Part shown: positions 32,462 through 39,867 of the stretch, piece by piece | How positions within the stretch are numbered: position 1 is the stretch's first letter | Layout of the letters: each line of letters begins with the position of its first letter | From: Sphingomonas_R sp036387535 | GTDB taxonomy: Bacteria > Pseudomonadota > Alphaproteobacteria > Sphingomonadales > Sphingomonadaceae | Reading direction: 5' to 3' | Length of the DNA stretch: 41,412 nt | NCBI RefSeq assembly: GCF_036387535.1 | Contig: NZ_DASVTO010000044.1 | Coordinates: 1-41,412, forward strand | The notes under the pieces: generated by a model | Told to the model about the DNA's origin: nothing | Database searches by the model: none | Seen by the model: only the letters and a program-made list of their open reading frames with translations | Program-made: the position numbers and the translations under genes

Positions 32462-35211
32462 CAGAAGTTCACCCGGACACCACCGGTGTACCGCCGGCCG
32501 AACGTCTCATGTTCGATCGTCCGCGCGCTGATCCCCGCATAGCGTCGCCCCGGGCCGTTGAGCAGGTTCGCCCCGTCGACATAGATCTCGACATTGGGGG
32601 TCAGGGCATAGCGCGCCGACGCATCCAGCTCGTCGTCGGTGTCCCAATATTGATTGCCGCCGTCGCCCACCGCGCCCAGCGCGTCGATCCAGGGCGTCCG
32701 CTTCTGATAGCTGACCCGCGCCGAAAATCCGTGTTTCTCGTAATATCCGCTCAGGTTATACGAGAATTTGGACGTGCCCGGAAACCGCACCTTGCTGCCG
32801 TCCGGTGTGTTCGCATTGCTCTTGTTGTAGGTCGCGTTGGCCTGGATGCCGAACCCGCCCATCCAGTCCGGCAAGCCCAGATCGCCGACGAACGGGTCCA
32901 GCTGCTGCTGGAACGCACCTTCCACGCCGTAGATATAGCCGTCGCCGCCGTTGATGATCGTCGACAGCGCATATTGCGACCGGTTGACGCCACCGGTGTT
33001 CAGCACATCAAGCCCGAAGGTGCGCGTGTCGTTGAACAGCACGTCACGCACGTCCTTGTAGAAGGTGCCGATCGATACGAACCCCTGCGGCTGGACATAC
33101 CATTCGAAATACAGGTCGACGCCGCGCGCCTTCTCCGGCTTCGCTTCCGGGTTGCCGCCCGACACGGTCTGATTGGCGTCGTTCACCGTGAAATTGGGGC
33201 GCAGATCGTCATAATCGGGCCGTGCCGCGCCGGTGTTGAACGACAACCGCAGCTTCTTCGACCGATCCAGGTCAAAATTGAAATGCAGGCTGGGATAGAC
33301 CAGCGTCCGGCTGCTCGCGATGTCGACCCGCGTCACCGTGGCTCCGATCGTCGGCGTGGCGGCACTGTCGTTGCGGATATGCTCGATCCGTGCGCCGCCG
33401 ACGATGTTGCCCCAATCGAACTTGGTCAGCGCCATCGCGTAGCCGGCGAACACTTCCTCGCGTACCTTGTAGAAGTTCCCGGTCTGCGGAACGAAGGTCC
33501 CGATCGCACGCGCCTTCGCCACCAGATCTTCCACCCGCTCCTCGCCGAAATAGCGGAAGTCGTAGCCCAGCGGGATCTTGCCGCGGAACGGACCGGAAAT
33601 GGCGATCGCGGAAAAGTCCCGGTCGATGCCGGCCGTCGCAAACTGCTGCGCACTGTTCAGCGTCAGCAGCAGTTCGTTCGCCTCCTTGGTCCGGCGATCA
33701 TATTGCCCGCCCAGCGACAACACCGTCTCACCCCCGAACAGGTCGCTGGCATAGGACAGGTCGATCTTGCCGGTATAGGCGCGGGTCACGTCCTCCGCCT
33801 GCAATGACGTCAGCGCCGACAGCGTGCGGGGGAAATCCTCGATCTGCCGCACTGCCGCGCCGGCGCCATAGGTGCCGTTGGCGTTCACGACCGTGCGGAA
33901 CAGCTGCACCTTCGCCAAGTCCGGGTCGGTCAGGTCATAGGCGACCGTCGGCCGGTCGCGGGCCGCGCTCGGGCTGTCATAGTTCAGCTGCGCCGGCACC
34001 GACCGGTCGTCGACCGACCGCGTGTAATTGGCGCGCCACCGCAGCTTCAGGCGATCGAAGGCATGATCCCCGCCGATCGTGTTGGTGAAAATCGACTGCT
34101 TGAACTTGCGGACGTTGAACCGCGAATTGATGTCGATGCCGTACACCGTGCCCTGATAGGGCGTATTCCCGGTGCAGATGTCGGCATAGCCCGTGCTGCC
34201 CGCCGCCGGTGCCGCGGGGCCGCTGGTCGGGCATGCCGTCGTCGCGGTCGGCACGCGTGCCTGCTGATCGTCCAGGTCGAAGATGTAGTTGGATCGCAAT
34301 TCATGGTCGGTGAATGCGGAATAGATGGATGACAGGAAGAAGCGATTGTCCCCGTCCGGCTTCCATTCCAGCTTGGCCGATGCCGAATAGTTGCGCCGTG
34401 TCAGGCGATAAAGCTTGTTTTCGGTTTCGCGCGCCCACACCCGGTCGGCGGCGCCCGGCCGCCGATCCTGCGATACGGTTTCCCAATCCGTCTCGAAATT
34501 GTCGGTCACCATCCCGCGCTGATAATAGCTGCCGGACACCAGTACGCCGAACTCGCCGATCCCGGTGTCGAACCGGTTGGCGAGTACGACCGAGCTATCA
34601 TATTCCACGGTGTCGCCCAGCGCGACATAGCCGGCGCCGGCCTTGCCCGCGACATGGAAGCCTTTGTAATCGAATGCCGACCGGGTGACGATGTCGACAT
34701 TGCCGGCGATCGTCTCGCCGGTCATGTCGGGCGTCACCGCCTTGCGCACCACGATCTGCGCGGCGATCGCCGACGGGATCGAATCGAACCGCGCGTCGCG
34801 GCCCTCAGGGCTCACCACGTTGATCCCGTCGAACGACAATGTCGTCCAGTTGATCGGCGCGCCGCGCAGGTTGATATAGCGCGCCTGGCCCTGATCGCGC
34901 TGCACCGCCACGCCAGGCAGGCGGCTGACCGCCTGTGCGATATTCTGGTCCGGCAACCGCCCCACCGCGTCGGATGCCACGACGCTCACCAGCGCTGGCG
35001 ACGCCTTCTGGATCGCCAGCGCCGCGGCCTGCGACTCCGCGATCGGGCGGCTGCCGAGGATCACGATTTCCGACCCGTCGTCGTCCACCGCCGCGGCCGG
35101 CGCGGTGTCCGCCGCCCATGCCGGCGCGACGGCGATCAGCGCGGTTCCCGCCGCCAGGATGATGCGCAGCGACCGGGCACCGGCGGAGCGCCGGTTGAAC
35201 AGCATGGACAC
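32461..35211 (-). CDS. TonB-dependent receptor, probable phytate/inositol-phosphate uptake
   Basis: A protein of 916 residues. Signal peptide (about 1-33, ending APAWAA), TonB box candidate DDDGSEIVILGSR, plug domain (about 60-180: LPDQNIAQAVSRLPGVAVQR, YINLRGAPINWTTLSFDGI, ETIAGNVDIVTRSAF), and a long beta-barrel ending RYTGGVRVNF with terminal Phe. It imports a large substrate across the outer membrane using TonB energy; the coupled phytase and the Pho box argue for phytate or its breakdown products. The GTG at 35211 has GAGGGG 10 bases upstream; an ATG two codons later (35205) is an alternative. Confidence 0.92.
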   Translation of the reverse strand: MSMLFNRRSAGARSLRIILAAGTALIAVAPAWAADTAPAAAVDDDGSEIVILGSRPIAESQAAALAIQKASPALVSVVASDAVGRLPDQNIAQAVSRLPGVAVQRDQGQARYINLRGAPINWTTLSFDGINVVSPEGRDARFDSIPSAIAAQIVVRKAVTPDMTGETIAGNVDIVTRSAFDYKGFHVAGKAGAGYVALGDTVEYDSSVVLANRFDTGIGEFGVLVSGSYYQRGMVTDNFETDWETVSQDRRPGAADRVWARETENKLYRLTRRNYSASAKLEWKPDGDNRFFLSSIYSAFTDHELRSNYIFDLDDQQARVPTATTACPTSGPAAPAAGSTGYADICTGNTPYQGTVYGIDINSRFNVRKFKQSIFTNTIGGDHAFDRLKLRWRANYTRSVDDRSVPAQLNYDSPSAARDRPTVAYDLTDPDLAKVQLFRTVVNANGTYGAGAAVRQIEDFPRTLSALTSLQAEDVTRAYTGKIDLSYASDLFGGETVLSLGGQYDRRTKEANELLLTLNSAQQFATAGIDRDFSAIAISGPFRGKIPLGYDFRYFGEERVEDLVAKARAIGTFVPQTGNFYKVREEVFAGYAMALTKFDWGNIVGGARIEHIRNDSAATPTIGATVTRVDIASSRTLVYPSLHFNFDLDRSKKLRLSFNTGAARPDYDDLRPNFTVNDANQTVSGGNPEAKPEKARGVDLYFEWYVQPQGFVSIGTFYKDVRDVLFNDTRTFGLDVLNTGGVNRSQYALSTIINGGDGYIYGVEGAFQQQLDPFVGDLGLPDWMGGFGIQANATYNKSNANTPDGSKVRFPGTSKFSYNLSGYYEKHGFSARVSYQKRTPWIDALGAVGDGGNQYWDTDDELDASARYALTPNVEIYVDGANLLNGPGRRYAGISARTIEHETFGRRYTGGVRVNF

Positions 35212-35266
35212 GATGTGATTTCCCCTCAGACGGTGGCGTCTGTCGGGGATCGACTAGGGTTGCACC

Positions 35267-35306
35267 ATGACAGCGCCATGGCCGGAACATGACCGAACAG
35301 TTACAT
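35267..35306 (-). promoter_or_regulatory. Pho-box array upstream of the receptor-phytase operon
   Basis: On the minus strand four 7-base half-sites repeat every 11 bases with 4-base spacers: ATGTAAC, CGGTCAT, CGGCCAT, CTGTCAT. The last is the PhoB consensus; the two before it differ by one or two bases, the first is more degenerate. Ten bases further is TAGTCG (35251-35256), the usual -10 distance of PhoB promoters. The array ends 56 bases before the receptor start. PhoB activation under phosphate shortage is predicted. Confidence 0.7.
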
Positions 35307-35322
35307 CTGCGTTACGATCCGG

Positions 35323-36213
35323 TTACCAGAGGATCCCCTTGACCGGCTCCAGCGGCGACGGCGGCGAATCGCCGATTGCTTCCAGCAGGTCGATTTCGAT
35401 CGTCCGGCACATCGCGGCCAGGGGCACGTCGTGCACGTCGTTGGCGAACGGATCGACCAGGTCGTCACCGATCTGCAGGATCGCCAGGAACATCAACCCC
35501 GCGACCGTCGACCCGACGGGTGTCGCCAGGCCCAGCGTCTCGACCAGCCCGATCGGCAACAGCACGCAGAACAGCCGGGTGAACAGCGCCGGAAAGAAGC
35601 GGTACTGGCTCGGCAGCGGGGTATTCTTCAGCCGCTCCATGCCGCCCTGCGCATTGGCGATGTCGATCAATACCTGTTCCAGCTGCGCCTGCTGGATCGT
35701 ATCCAGATGCCCGCGGCGCTGCGCCTCCGCGATCCGCCGGGCGGTCCCATCCAGCAGGCCGTTGGGCGGGTTCTGCCGGCCTAGTCCTTCCTCTGCCTCG
35801 TCCGCCGACAACAGCCGCAACACGTCCGGGGCGGGGTCCTGCTGGCGCAGCCGGCAGCGCAGCGCATGGACATAGGCAATCTGCCGCAGCACGATCGTCC
35901 GCTTCAGGTCGATCACGCCGGGTCGATCATCGTCCAGAAAGGCGTTGGCCGCGCGCGCCAGGCTGCGCGACGCGTTGATCATCGCGCCCCACAGGGTGCG
36001 CCCCTCCCACCAGCGTTGATAGGCGCTGCTGTCGCGAAACCCCAGGAACAGCGCCAGCGCCGATCCGAACAGCGTCAGCGGCAGCGACGGCGCCTTGAAC
36101 GGCAGCACATAATAGACGAGCGTCACCGCCACATCCCAGATGAACAGCCCCAGCAGGGGGCGCCAGACCTCCTGCACGATCCGGGTCAGCCGCGGTGTAT
36201 CCGGAATGATCAT
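35323..36213 (-). CDS. Bestrophin-like family channel protein
   Basis: A protein of 296 residues of the bacterial bestrophin (UPF0187) family. Signs are the N-terminal VWRPLLGLFIWDVAVTLVYY, LTLFGSALALFLGFRDSSAY, QRWWEGRTLWGAMINASR and the C-terminal IGDDLVDPFANDVHDVPLA, the calcium-clasp-like acidic cluster. Four hydrophobic segments fit the pentameric channel fold. It probably conducts ions across the inner membrane; bacterial homologues are cation-selective while the animal ones pass chloride. The ATG at 36213 follows AAGGGAACGG. It lies 113 bases from the divergent coaBC gene. Confidence 0.88.
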   Translation of the reverse strand: MIIPDTPRLTRIVQEVWRPLLGLFIWDVAVTLVYYVLPFKAPSLPLTLFGSALALFLGFRDSSAYQRWWEGRTLWGAMINASRSLARAANAFLDDDRPGVIDLKRTIVLRQIAYVHALRCRLRQQDPAPDVLRLLSADEAEEGLGRQNPPNGLLDGTARRIAEAQRRGHLDTIQQAQLEQVLIDIANAQGGMERLKNTPLPSQYRFFPALFTRLFCVLLPIGLVETLGLATPVGSTVAGLMFLAILQIGDDLVDPFANDVHDVPLAAMCRTIEIDLLEAIGDSPPSPLEPVKGILW

Positions 36214-36326
36214 GGTCGCCGTTCCCTTTCGATGATCCGTGCCTATGCCGCGAACGCGGCAACGCTGTCACCCTTCATCGGTGCCGCCCTCTCGACTTCG
36301 CGCGCGGCAGCGGCCATGACGCGGCG

Positions 36327-37508
36327 ATGATGACGGGCAAGCGCATCCTGCTGATCGTCGGTGGTGGTATCGCTGCCTACAAGGCGTGTGACCTTGTCCG
36401 CACGCTCCGCCATGCGGGCGCCACCGTCACCTGCGTCCTGACCGATGGCGGCGCCCGGTTCGTTACCGCGATGACGCTGGCCGCCTTGTCCGAACAACCG
36501 GTCCACACCAGCCTGTGGGATCTGGACGAGGCCGAAATGGGCCATATCCAGCTCAGCCGTCAGGCCGATCTGATCGTCGTCGTTCCCGCCACCGCCGATC
36601 TGCTCGCGCGCATGGCGGCCGGGCTGGCCGATGATCTCGCCACCACCCTGCTGCTCGCCACCGACAAACCGGTGCTGGTCGCCCCCGCGATGAACGTCCG
36701 CATGTGGCTGCACCCCGCGACGCGCCGGAACATCGCCACGCTGCGGACGGATGGCATCATTGTTCTCGATCCGGACGATGGTGCGATGGCTTGTGGCGAA
36801 TATGGCCCCGGTCGTCTGCCGGCGGTGGATGCGATAGCCGCCGCCCTCGCCGGCCACTTTACGATTGCGCAACCGCTGGCCGGCCGCCATCTGCTGGTCA
36901 CCGCCGGGCCGACCCATGAACCGATCGATCCGGTCCGCTACATCGCCAACCGCTCGTCGGGCAAACAGGGGTTTGCGATCGCCGCCGCGCTCGCGGACCG
37001 CGGCGCGCGCGTCACGCTGGTCGCCGGCCCGGTCGCATTGCCGACACCGCCCGGGGTCGACCGGATCGATGTCGAAACCGCACGCGACATGGCGGCGGCG
37101 GTCGACGCCGCTCTCCCCGCCGATGCCGCGATCCTGGTCGCCGCCGTCGCCGACTGGCACGTCGCCCCACTCACGCAAAAGATCAAGAAGACGCGCGACG
37201 GTACGCCCGCGCTCGTCCTCCAGGAAAATCCGGACATTCTCGCGACGCTCGCCAACGGCCCCCGCCGCCCCCGCCTGCTGGTCGGGTTTGCCGCGGAAAC
37301 CGAGGATGTGATCAGCCATGCCACCGCCAAGCGCGCGCGCAAGGGATGCGACTGGATCATCGCGAACGACGTATCCGGTGATGTGATGGGCGGCGACCGG
37401 AATCATATTCACCTGATCAGCGCCCATGGCATCGAAAGCTGGGATCCGATGTCGAAAACCGCGGTCGCCGAACGGCTTGCCGATCATATCGTGGAGGCTT
37501 TGGCATGA
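36327..37508 (+). CDS. coaBC: Bifunctional phosphopantothenoylcysteine decarboxylase / phosphopantothenate-cysteine ligase
   Basis: A protein of 393 residues. The CoaC flavoprotein part (about 1-185) has VGGGIAAYKACDLVRTLRHAG, PATADLLARMAAGLADD, the substrate motif PAMNVRMW and GEYGPGRLP. The CoaB part (about 190-393) has LVTAGPTHEPIDPVRYIANR, SSGKQGFAIA, KIKK and the IIANDVSGD motif. It makes 4'-phosphopantetheine for coenzyme A. No strong ribosome site precedes the ATG; a second ATG follows at 36330. The stop overlaps dut (ATGA), so the two are coupled, a common housekeeping pairing in alphaproteobacteria. Confidence 0.96.
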   Translation: MMTGKRILLIVGGGIAAYKACDLVRTLRHAGATVTCVLTDGGARFVTAMTLAALSEQPVHTSLWDLDEAEMGHIQLSRQADLIVVVPATADLLARMAAGLADDLATTLLLATDKPVLVAPAMNVRMWLHPATRRNIATLRTDGIIVLDPDDGAMACGEYGPGRLPAVDAIAAALAGHFTIAQPLAGRHLLVTAGPTHEPIDPVRYIANRSSGKQGFAIAAALADRGARVTLVAGPVALPTPPGVDRIDVETARDMAAAVDAALPADAAILVAAVADWHVAPLTQKIKKTRDGTPALVLQENPDILATLANGPRRPRLLVGFAAETEDVISHATAKRARKGCDWIIANDVSGDVMGGDRNHIHLISAHGIESWDPMSKTAVAERLADHIVEALA

Positions 37509-37966
37509 CCGACATCCGCATTCGCCTGCTGCGCCTGTCGCACGGTGCCGGCCTCCCCCTGCCCGCCTATGCCACCGCACAGGCCGCGGGGCTCGATGTC
37601 GTCGCGGCGGAGGATCTGACCATCCCGCCTGGCGGCCGCGCCGCTGTTCCCACCGGTTTCGCCATCGCCATTCCCGACGGATATGAGGTGCAGGTCCGGC
37701 CGCGTTCGGGCCTCGCGCTGAAGCACGGCGTCACCTGCCTCAACTCCCCCGGTACGATCGACGCGGACTATCGCGGTGAAATGCGGATCATCCTCGCCAA
37801 TCTCGGGTCGGATTCCTTCGTGATCGCGCGTGGCGACCGCATCGCGCAACTTGTTCCCGCCCCGGTCCAGCGCGCCACCCTGATCGAGGTCGCCGAACTC
37901 GATGAAACCACGCGCGGCAGCGGCGGCTTCGGCTCCACGGGCGGCTTCGGCTCCACGGGCGTTTGA
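37505..37966 (+). CDS. dut: dUTP diphosphatase
   Basis: A protein of 153 residues, the trimeric dUTPase. Conserved motifs are all present: I (AAGLDVVAAEDL), II (RPRSGLALKHGV), III (NSPGTIDADYRGE), IV (RGDRIAQLV) and V (RGSGGFGSTG). It hydrolyses dUTP to dUMP to keep uracil out of DNA. Motif V is followed by a second copy, GGFGSTGV, from an in-frame 18-base duplication. It begins within the coaBC stop. Confidence 0.96.
   Translation: MTDIRIRLLRLSHGAGLPLPAYATAQAAGLDVVAAEDLTIPPGGRAAVPTGFAIAIPDGYEVQVRPRSGLALKHGVTCLNSPGTIDADYRGEMRIILANLGSDSFVIARGDRIAQLVPAPVQRATLIEVAELDETTRGSGGFGSTGGFGSTGV
37922..37957 (+). repeat. 18-bp in-frame tandem repeat in the 3' end of dut
   Basis: The unit GGCGGCTTCGGCTCCACG occurs twice without gap and a partial third copy starts at 37958. 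Each unit encodes GGFGST, duplicating the flexible motif V that closes over the dUTPase active site. Confidence 0.95.
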
Positions 37967-37978
37967 TGCCCGCACAGT

Positions 37979-38025
37979 CGCTTCGACGTGAAGCTACGCC
38001 TTCTCGACAAGCTCGAAGCGAACGG
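37979..38025. repeat. REP-like inverted repeat after dut
   Basis: CGCTTCGA (37979-37986) and TCGAAGCG (38013-38020) are perfect inverted arms 26 bases apart. The right part, TTCTCGACAAGCTCGAAGCG then AACGG, resembles degenerate intergenic REP-type elements seen in sphingomonads. It may also act as a dut terminator. The rest of the gap to 38104 shows nothing clear. Confidence 0.45.
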
Positions 38026-38103
38026 AAATAGCGATATCATCCCCCTTCCCCGTTCGGTTCGAACTGGTCCAAACCCTCCAACCGGCTCAAGAAACCTGTC
38101 ACC

Positions 38104-38850
38104 ATGCTGACTGACGCACAGCTTGAACGCTATGCCCGCCACATCGTGCTGCGCGAAATCGGCGGCGGCGGGCAGCAACGCCTGCTGGATGCGCATGTCG
38201 CGATCGTCGGCGCCGGCGGAATTGGATCACCGCTGATCCAGGGGCTTGCCGCCGCCGGCATCGGCCGGTTGACGGTGATCGATGACGATCATGTCGCGCT
38301 GTCCAACCTCCAGCGCCAATATCTGTTCGCCACCGCCGATATCGGCCGCGCAAAGGTCGCCGCTGCTGGCGATGCCGTCGCCCGTCTCAACCCGGACGTC
38401 CGATTTTGCCCGCTTGAACAACGGCTTGGTGCAAACAACTTCGACAGCTTCGCGGGTGATGCCGGCGTGATCGTCGATGGATCCGACAATTTCGCTACCC
38501 GTCTGATGGTGGCCGATGCCGCGCTCGCCCGCCACCGCCCGCTGGTGTCCGCCGCGGTCGGCCAGTTCGAAGGCCAGATCGCCGTCTATCGCGGCTGGGA
38601 GGCTGACAAGCCCTGCTACCGCTGCCTGGTGGGTGACGATCCCGATCGCGGCGATGCCTCCTGCGCGGATCAGGGCGTGCTCGGCGCGCTCACCGGCGTC
38701 CTCGGCAGCCTCGCCGCGATCGAGGCGATCCGCCAGATCGTACCGTTCGGCGACGACACCGCCGGCAAGCTGCTGCTGGTCGATGCGCTCGCCTTCCGCT
38801 TTCGCACCATCACGATCGCAAAGGATCCCGCATGCCGATGCGCGGCCTGA
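38104..38850 (+). CDS. HesA/MoeB/ThiF-family E1-like adenylyltransferase
   Basis: A protein of 248 residues. It starts MLTDAQLERYARHIVLREIG, the usual MoeB N-terminus, then has the ATP motif VAIVGAGGIGSPLIQGLAAA, DDDHVALSNLQRQ, and VDGSDNFATR. The zinc cysteines CYRC (in DKPCYRCLVGDD) pair with a C-terminal CRC. It activates the C-terminus of a ubiquitin-like sulfur carrier (MoaD or ThiS) by adenylation, in molybdopterin or thiamine synthesis. No carrier gene is nearby, so which one it serves is open. The following DsrE-like gene overlaps by 19 bases. Confidence 0.92.
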   Translation: MLTDAQLERYARHIVLREIGGGGQQRLLDAHVAIVGAGGIGSPLIQGLAAAGIGRLTVIDDDHVALSNLQRQYLFATADIGRAKVAAAGDAVARLNPDVRFCPLEQRLGANNFDSFAGDAGVIVDGSDNFATRLMVADAALARHRPLVSAAVGQFEGQIAVYRGWEADKPCYRCLVGDDPDRGDASCADQGVLGALTGVLGSLAAIEAIRQIVPFGDDTAGKLLLVDALAFRFRTITIAKDPACRCAA

Positions 38851-39200
38851 CCATCGTCGTCGCGGATGTGTCGTCCGAACGCTTCCGCACGGCACTCTCG
38901 CTCGCCAGCGCGACCGCCGCGCTCGGCGCTCGCGCCCGCATCTTCCTGCAAGGGGAATCGGTATCGATCCTGCGCGAGCCGATCGTGGGGTGGGAGGATG
39001 ACGCCTGTGCCAACGCCGGCCTGCCCACGCTTCGGGCGCAATATCGCGACGCGCGCGATCTCGGCGTCCGCTTCATCCTCTGCCAGTCCGGCCTGCACCT
39101 CACCGGCGCGGAACCCCGCGACTATGATCCCGCCACCGAATTTGCCGGCATGGTCAGCGTCCTCACGGATCTCGGCGACGACCGCCTGCTCGTCGTCTGA
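38832..39200 (+). CDS. DsrE-like family protein
   Basis: A protein of 122 residues with the alternating hydrophobic strands and helices of the DsrE/F fold: GLTIVVADVSSERFRTALSL, SATAALGARARIFLQGESV and a conserved-type Cys in RFILCQSGLHL. Some family members pass sulfur on that Cys; whether this one does is not known. The ATG (38832) has AAGGA 6 bases upstream inside the moeB-like gene, whose reading frame it overlaps by 19 bases. A second ATG follows at 38838. It ends 2 bases before the opposing Doc gene. Confidence 0.82.
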   Translation: MPMRGLTIVVADVSSERFRTALSLASATAALGARARIFLQGESVSILREPIVGWEDDACANAGLPTLRAQYRDARDLGVRFILCQSGLHLTGAEPRDYDPATEFAGMVSVLTDLGDDRLLVV

Positions 39201-39202
39201 CC

Positions 39203-39586
39203 TCAGCCCGCCACGATCCGCGTCCGAAACCAGTCCGCCAACTCCGCCTCGGTCAACTCGCCGGCGGCCAGCGCCAGGAACGCCACCACGACCTCGGCGT
39301 CCGTCGCACTCAGCGCAAGACCGTTGAGAACCAGGAAGGTTTCGCTCACCACCGCCGCCGTCCGCTTATTCCCGTCGACGAATGGGTGGTTGCGCGCAAT
39401 ACCATAAGCATAGGCCGCAGCTAGATCGGCCGCATCCGGTTCGCCGTAAACCGCAAGATTCTCCGGTCGCGCCATCGCGCTCTCGACCAGTCCAGCGTCG
39501 CGCACGCCCTGTCCACCGCCATGCGCGGCCAATTGCGCCTCATGCGCTGCCAGCGCCGCACGCGCACTCACCCATTTCCACGTCAT
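39203..39586 (-). CDS. doc: Doc-type (Fic fold) toxin of a type II toxin-antitoxin system
   Basis: A protein of 127 residues from ATG 39586; the ORF extends further upstream into the antitoxin gene but this start gives the usual length. The Fic/Doc motif HPFVDGNKRTA lies at 67-77. Known Doc toxins phosphorylate elongation factor Tu. The family helix YAYGIARNHPFVDGNKRT and ALSATDAEVVVAFLALAAGE fit death-on-curing proteins. It begins 7 bases after the AbrB-type antitoxin stop with only a weak ribosome site, so coupling is likely. The GNKRT form is close to Fic rather than the NANKRT of phage P1 Doc. Confidence 0.88.
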   Translation of the reverse strand: MTWKWVSARAALAAHEAQLAAHGGGQGVRDAGLVESAMARPENLAVYGEPDAADLAAAYAYGIARNHPFVDGNKRTAAVVSETFLVLNGLALSATDAEVVVAFLALAAGELTEAELADWFRTRIVAG

Positions 39587-39593
39587 GTTCGGC

Positions 39594-39821
39594 TTACTTG
39601 GCGAGTTCGCGCAAGGCCGCACGCCGGCGATGCATCACCTCGCGCGCGACCTCCATCTGCTCCTCGAAATCCGCTTCATGCCGCCGCAGTTCGATCGCGT
39701 CCTGCGTCGCCGTAACGCTAAGCGTGTCGCCCTGCGCCACCTGCAACTTGGCAAGGACCTCCTTCGGGAGAATGACTCCGGTGGAATTACCGACGGCGAC
39801 GAGTTTGACGGGCTTGTTCAT
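39594..39821 (-). CDS. AbrB/MazE-like antitoxin
   Basis: A protein of 75 residues. MNKPVKLVAVGNSTGVILPK is the SpoVT/AbrB swapped-hairpin DNA-binding domain, and the C-terminal helical part (EEQMEVAREVMHRRRAALRE) is suited to binding and masking the toxin. It precedes the Doc-type gene, the normal antitoxin-first order. The ATG at 39821 lies only 6 bases from a good -10 element and lacks a Shine-Dalgarno. Doc is usually paired with Phd; here the partner is AbrB-like. Confidence 0.88.
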   Translation of the reverse strand: MNKPVKLVAVGNSTGVILPKEVLAKLQVAQGDTLSVTATQDAIELRRHEADFEEQMEVAREVMHRRRAALRELAK

Positions 39822-39827
39822 ACAGCA

Positions 39828-39856
39828 GTTATAACAGTGCTCGGCAATCGGAACAA
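39828..39856 (-). promoter_or_regulatory. Promoter and probable autoregulatory operator of the antitoxin-toxin operon
   Basis: Minus strand TTGTTC (39851-39856), 17 bases, TATAAC (39828-39833). The -10 is embedded in the palindrome GTTATAAC, extended to CTGTTATAACTG with one mismatch, a fitting site for the AbrB-type antitoxin. Only six bases separate the -10 from ATG, so transcription should start at or beside the start codon. Confidence 0.65.
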
Positions 39857-39867
39857 GCCCTCCGCAA

